Of a stretch of DNA of 6,368 bases, positions 5,915 through 6,368 are shown piece after piece. The notes under the pieces are model-generated. The model saw only the letters and a program-made list of their open reading frames with translations, had not been told where the DNA came from and did not search any database. The position numbers were made by a program, and so were the translations under genes. Source of the stretch: Akkermansiaceae bacterium (GTDB lineage: Bacteria > Verrucomicrobiota > Verrucomicrobiia > Verrucomicrobiales > Akkermansiaceae). Numbering within the stretch: position 1 is the first letter of the stretch; the number at the start of each line of letters is the position of its first letter. Where the stretch lies: positions 1-6,368 of the forward strand of contig JAHDGN010000198.1 of assembly GCA_020627645.1 (NCBI GenBank), in the 5' to 3' direction.

Positions 5915-6368
5915 ATGCCCGACCAACTCCAAGCCGCCATCCACATCGGCGCCAGCCATGCCTCCATGATCGTCGTCAATATCGACAAACAAGGCGAACC
6001 ACAACGACTCGAATTCCTCGAAAAAAATATCCCCCTCGGTCGCGACATCTTTGGCCACGGCTACATCCAACCCGCCACCATCGAACAAACCGTCAACACC
6101 ATCCGTGGCTTCAAAGACGCCCTCCAAGAACTCAACCTCCTCAGCATCCCCGTTCGCGCCGTCACCACCAACACCCTCAACGAAGCTGCAAACGTCGAAA
6201 CCTTTCTCAACCGACTCCAAATCGCCACCGGATGGCACTTCCACCCCCTCGATGACGGAGAAATGACCCTCCTCGTCTCCCTCAAAACCCGCCGCCGACT
6301 CCGGGACACTCCCTCCATGCGCAAACGCACCACCATCGTCGCTCACGTTGGCCCCGGAAACACCCGCC
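5915..6368 (+). CDS. Ppx/GppA-like protein with altered phosphate loops (partial, runs off the right end)
   Basis: The family has an actin-like (ASKHA) fold and normally removes terminal phosphates from polyphosphate or pppGpp. An open frame of 151 codons reaches the window end without a stop. It follows the family's N-terminal layout: AAIHIGASHASMIVV (7-21, first loop, usually AIDIGSNS), PLGRDIFGHGYIQPATIEQTV (40-60), IRGFKDALQELNL (63-75), VRAVTTNTLNEAANVETFL (80-98, usually ATxAxReAxN), TGWHFHPLDDGEMTLL (105-120, where a catalytic Glu sits), and TIVAHVGPGNT (140-150, second loop, usually DIGGGST). Both loop Asp residues are His (H10, H144), the GGG is GPG, and Ser is Asn, so catalysis is doubtful. 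Nearly every codon ends in C or A, and Leu is always CTC. It is divergent from PPK2. The start at ATG 5915 has no clear Shine-Dalgarno. The C-terminal domain is unseen. Confidence 0.8.
   Translation, partial: MPDQLQAAIHIGASHASMIVVNIDKQGEPQRLEFLEKNIPLGRDIFGHGYIQPATIEQTVNTIRGFKDALQELNLLSIPVRAVTTNTLNEAANVETFLNRLQIATGWHFHPLDDGEMTLLVSLKTRRRLRDTPSMRKRTTIVAHVGPGNTR

Noticed and set aside
5767..6255. 162-codon plus-strand ORF rich in Pro, His and Arg
   Set aside because: Low-complexity product of the C-rich strand in the wrong frame. It overlaps both the PPK2 start and the Ppx-like gene.
5894..6346. 150-codon minus-strand ORF rich in Gly, Val, Glu and Asp
   Set aside because: It is the antisense shadow of the Ppx-like frame, which matches a known family along its length and has matching codon bias.

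Overview
The window looks like chromosomal DNA of a Verrucomicrobiota-type (or related PVC-group) bacterium. The pointers are a formylglycine-type sulfatase, a PNPase with an acidic/Ala tail, moderate base composition, weak Shine-Dalgarno sequences, and an intergenic block of the degenerate 'accgcagagacacagag / ccacggaagacgcgg' repeats common in such genomes. The lineage is an inference; no rRNA or marker is present to fix it.

Layout. Positions 1-206 hold no gene that I can support. Positions 207-451 are a mosaic of short degenerate repeats. A rho-independent terminator (453-487, minus strand) closes the leftward block. That block, read right to left on the minus strand, is: a class III-like PPK2 polyphosphate kinase (4954-5772), a sulfatase broken by a frameshift exactly at its metal-binding Asp-Asn-Gly motif (3283-4927), ribosomal protein S15 rpsO (2891-3151) with its own terminator (2847-2880), and polynucleotide phosphorylase pnp (512-2707). 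The rpsO-pnp order is the widely conserved one. The 183-bp gap between them carries the rpsO terminator and two further hairpins in the pnp leader. On the plus strand, divergent from PPK2 across 142 bp, a Ppx/GppA-like gene starts at 5915 and runs off the window end. Both of its phosphate-binding loops lack the usual Asp (replaced by His).

How the parts fit. PPK2 uses polyphosphate to phosphorylate nucleotides, and the Ppx/GppA family cleaves polyphosphate or (p)ppGpp, so the divergent pair looks like a polyphosphate/nucleotide module. The Ppx-like protein, however, may be a sensor or binding protein rather than an enzyme. rpsO-pnp is housekeeping translation and RNA turnover, with likely leader-based control. 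The sulfatase is an accessory hydrolase that appears recently inactivated.

The plus strand is C-rich throughout. Minus-strand genes therefore use G/T-ending codons (Leu TTG, Gln CAG), while the plus-strand Ppx-like gene uses almost only C/A-ending codons (Leu CTC, Gln CAA). This is a strong strand-specific skew consistent with the plus strand being the lagging strand.
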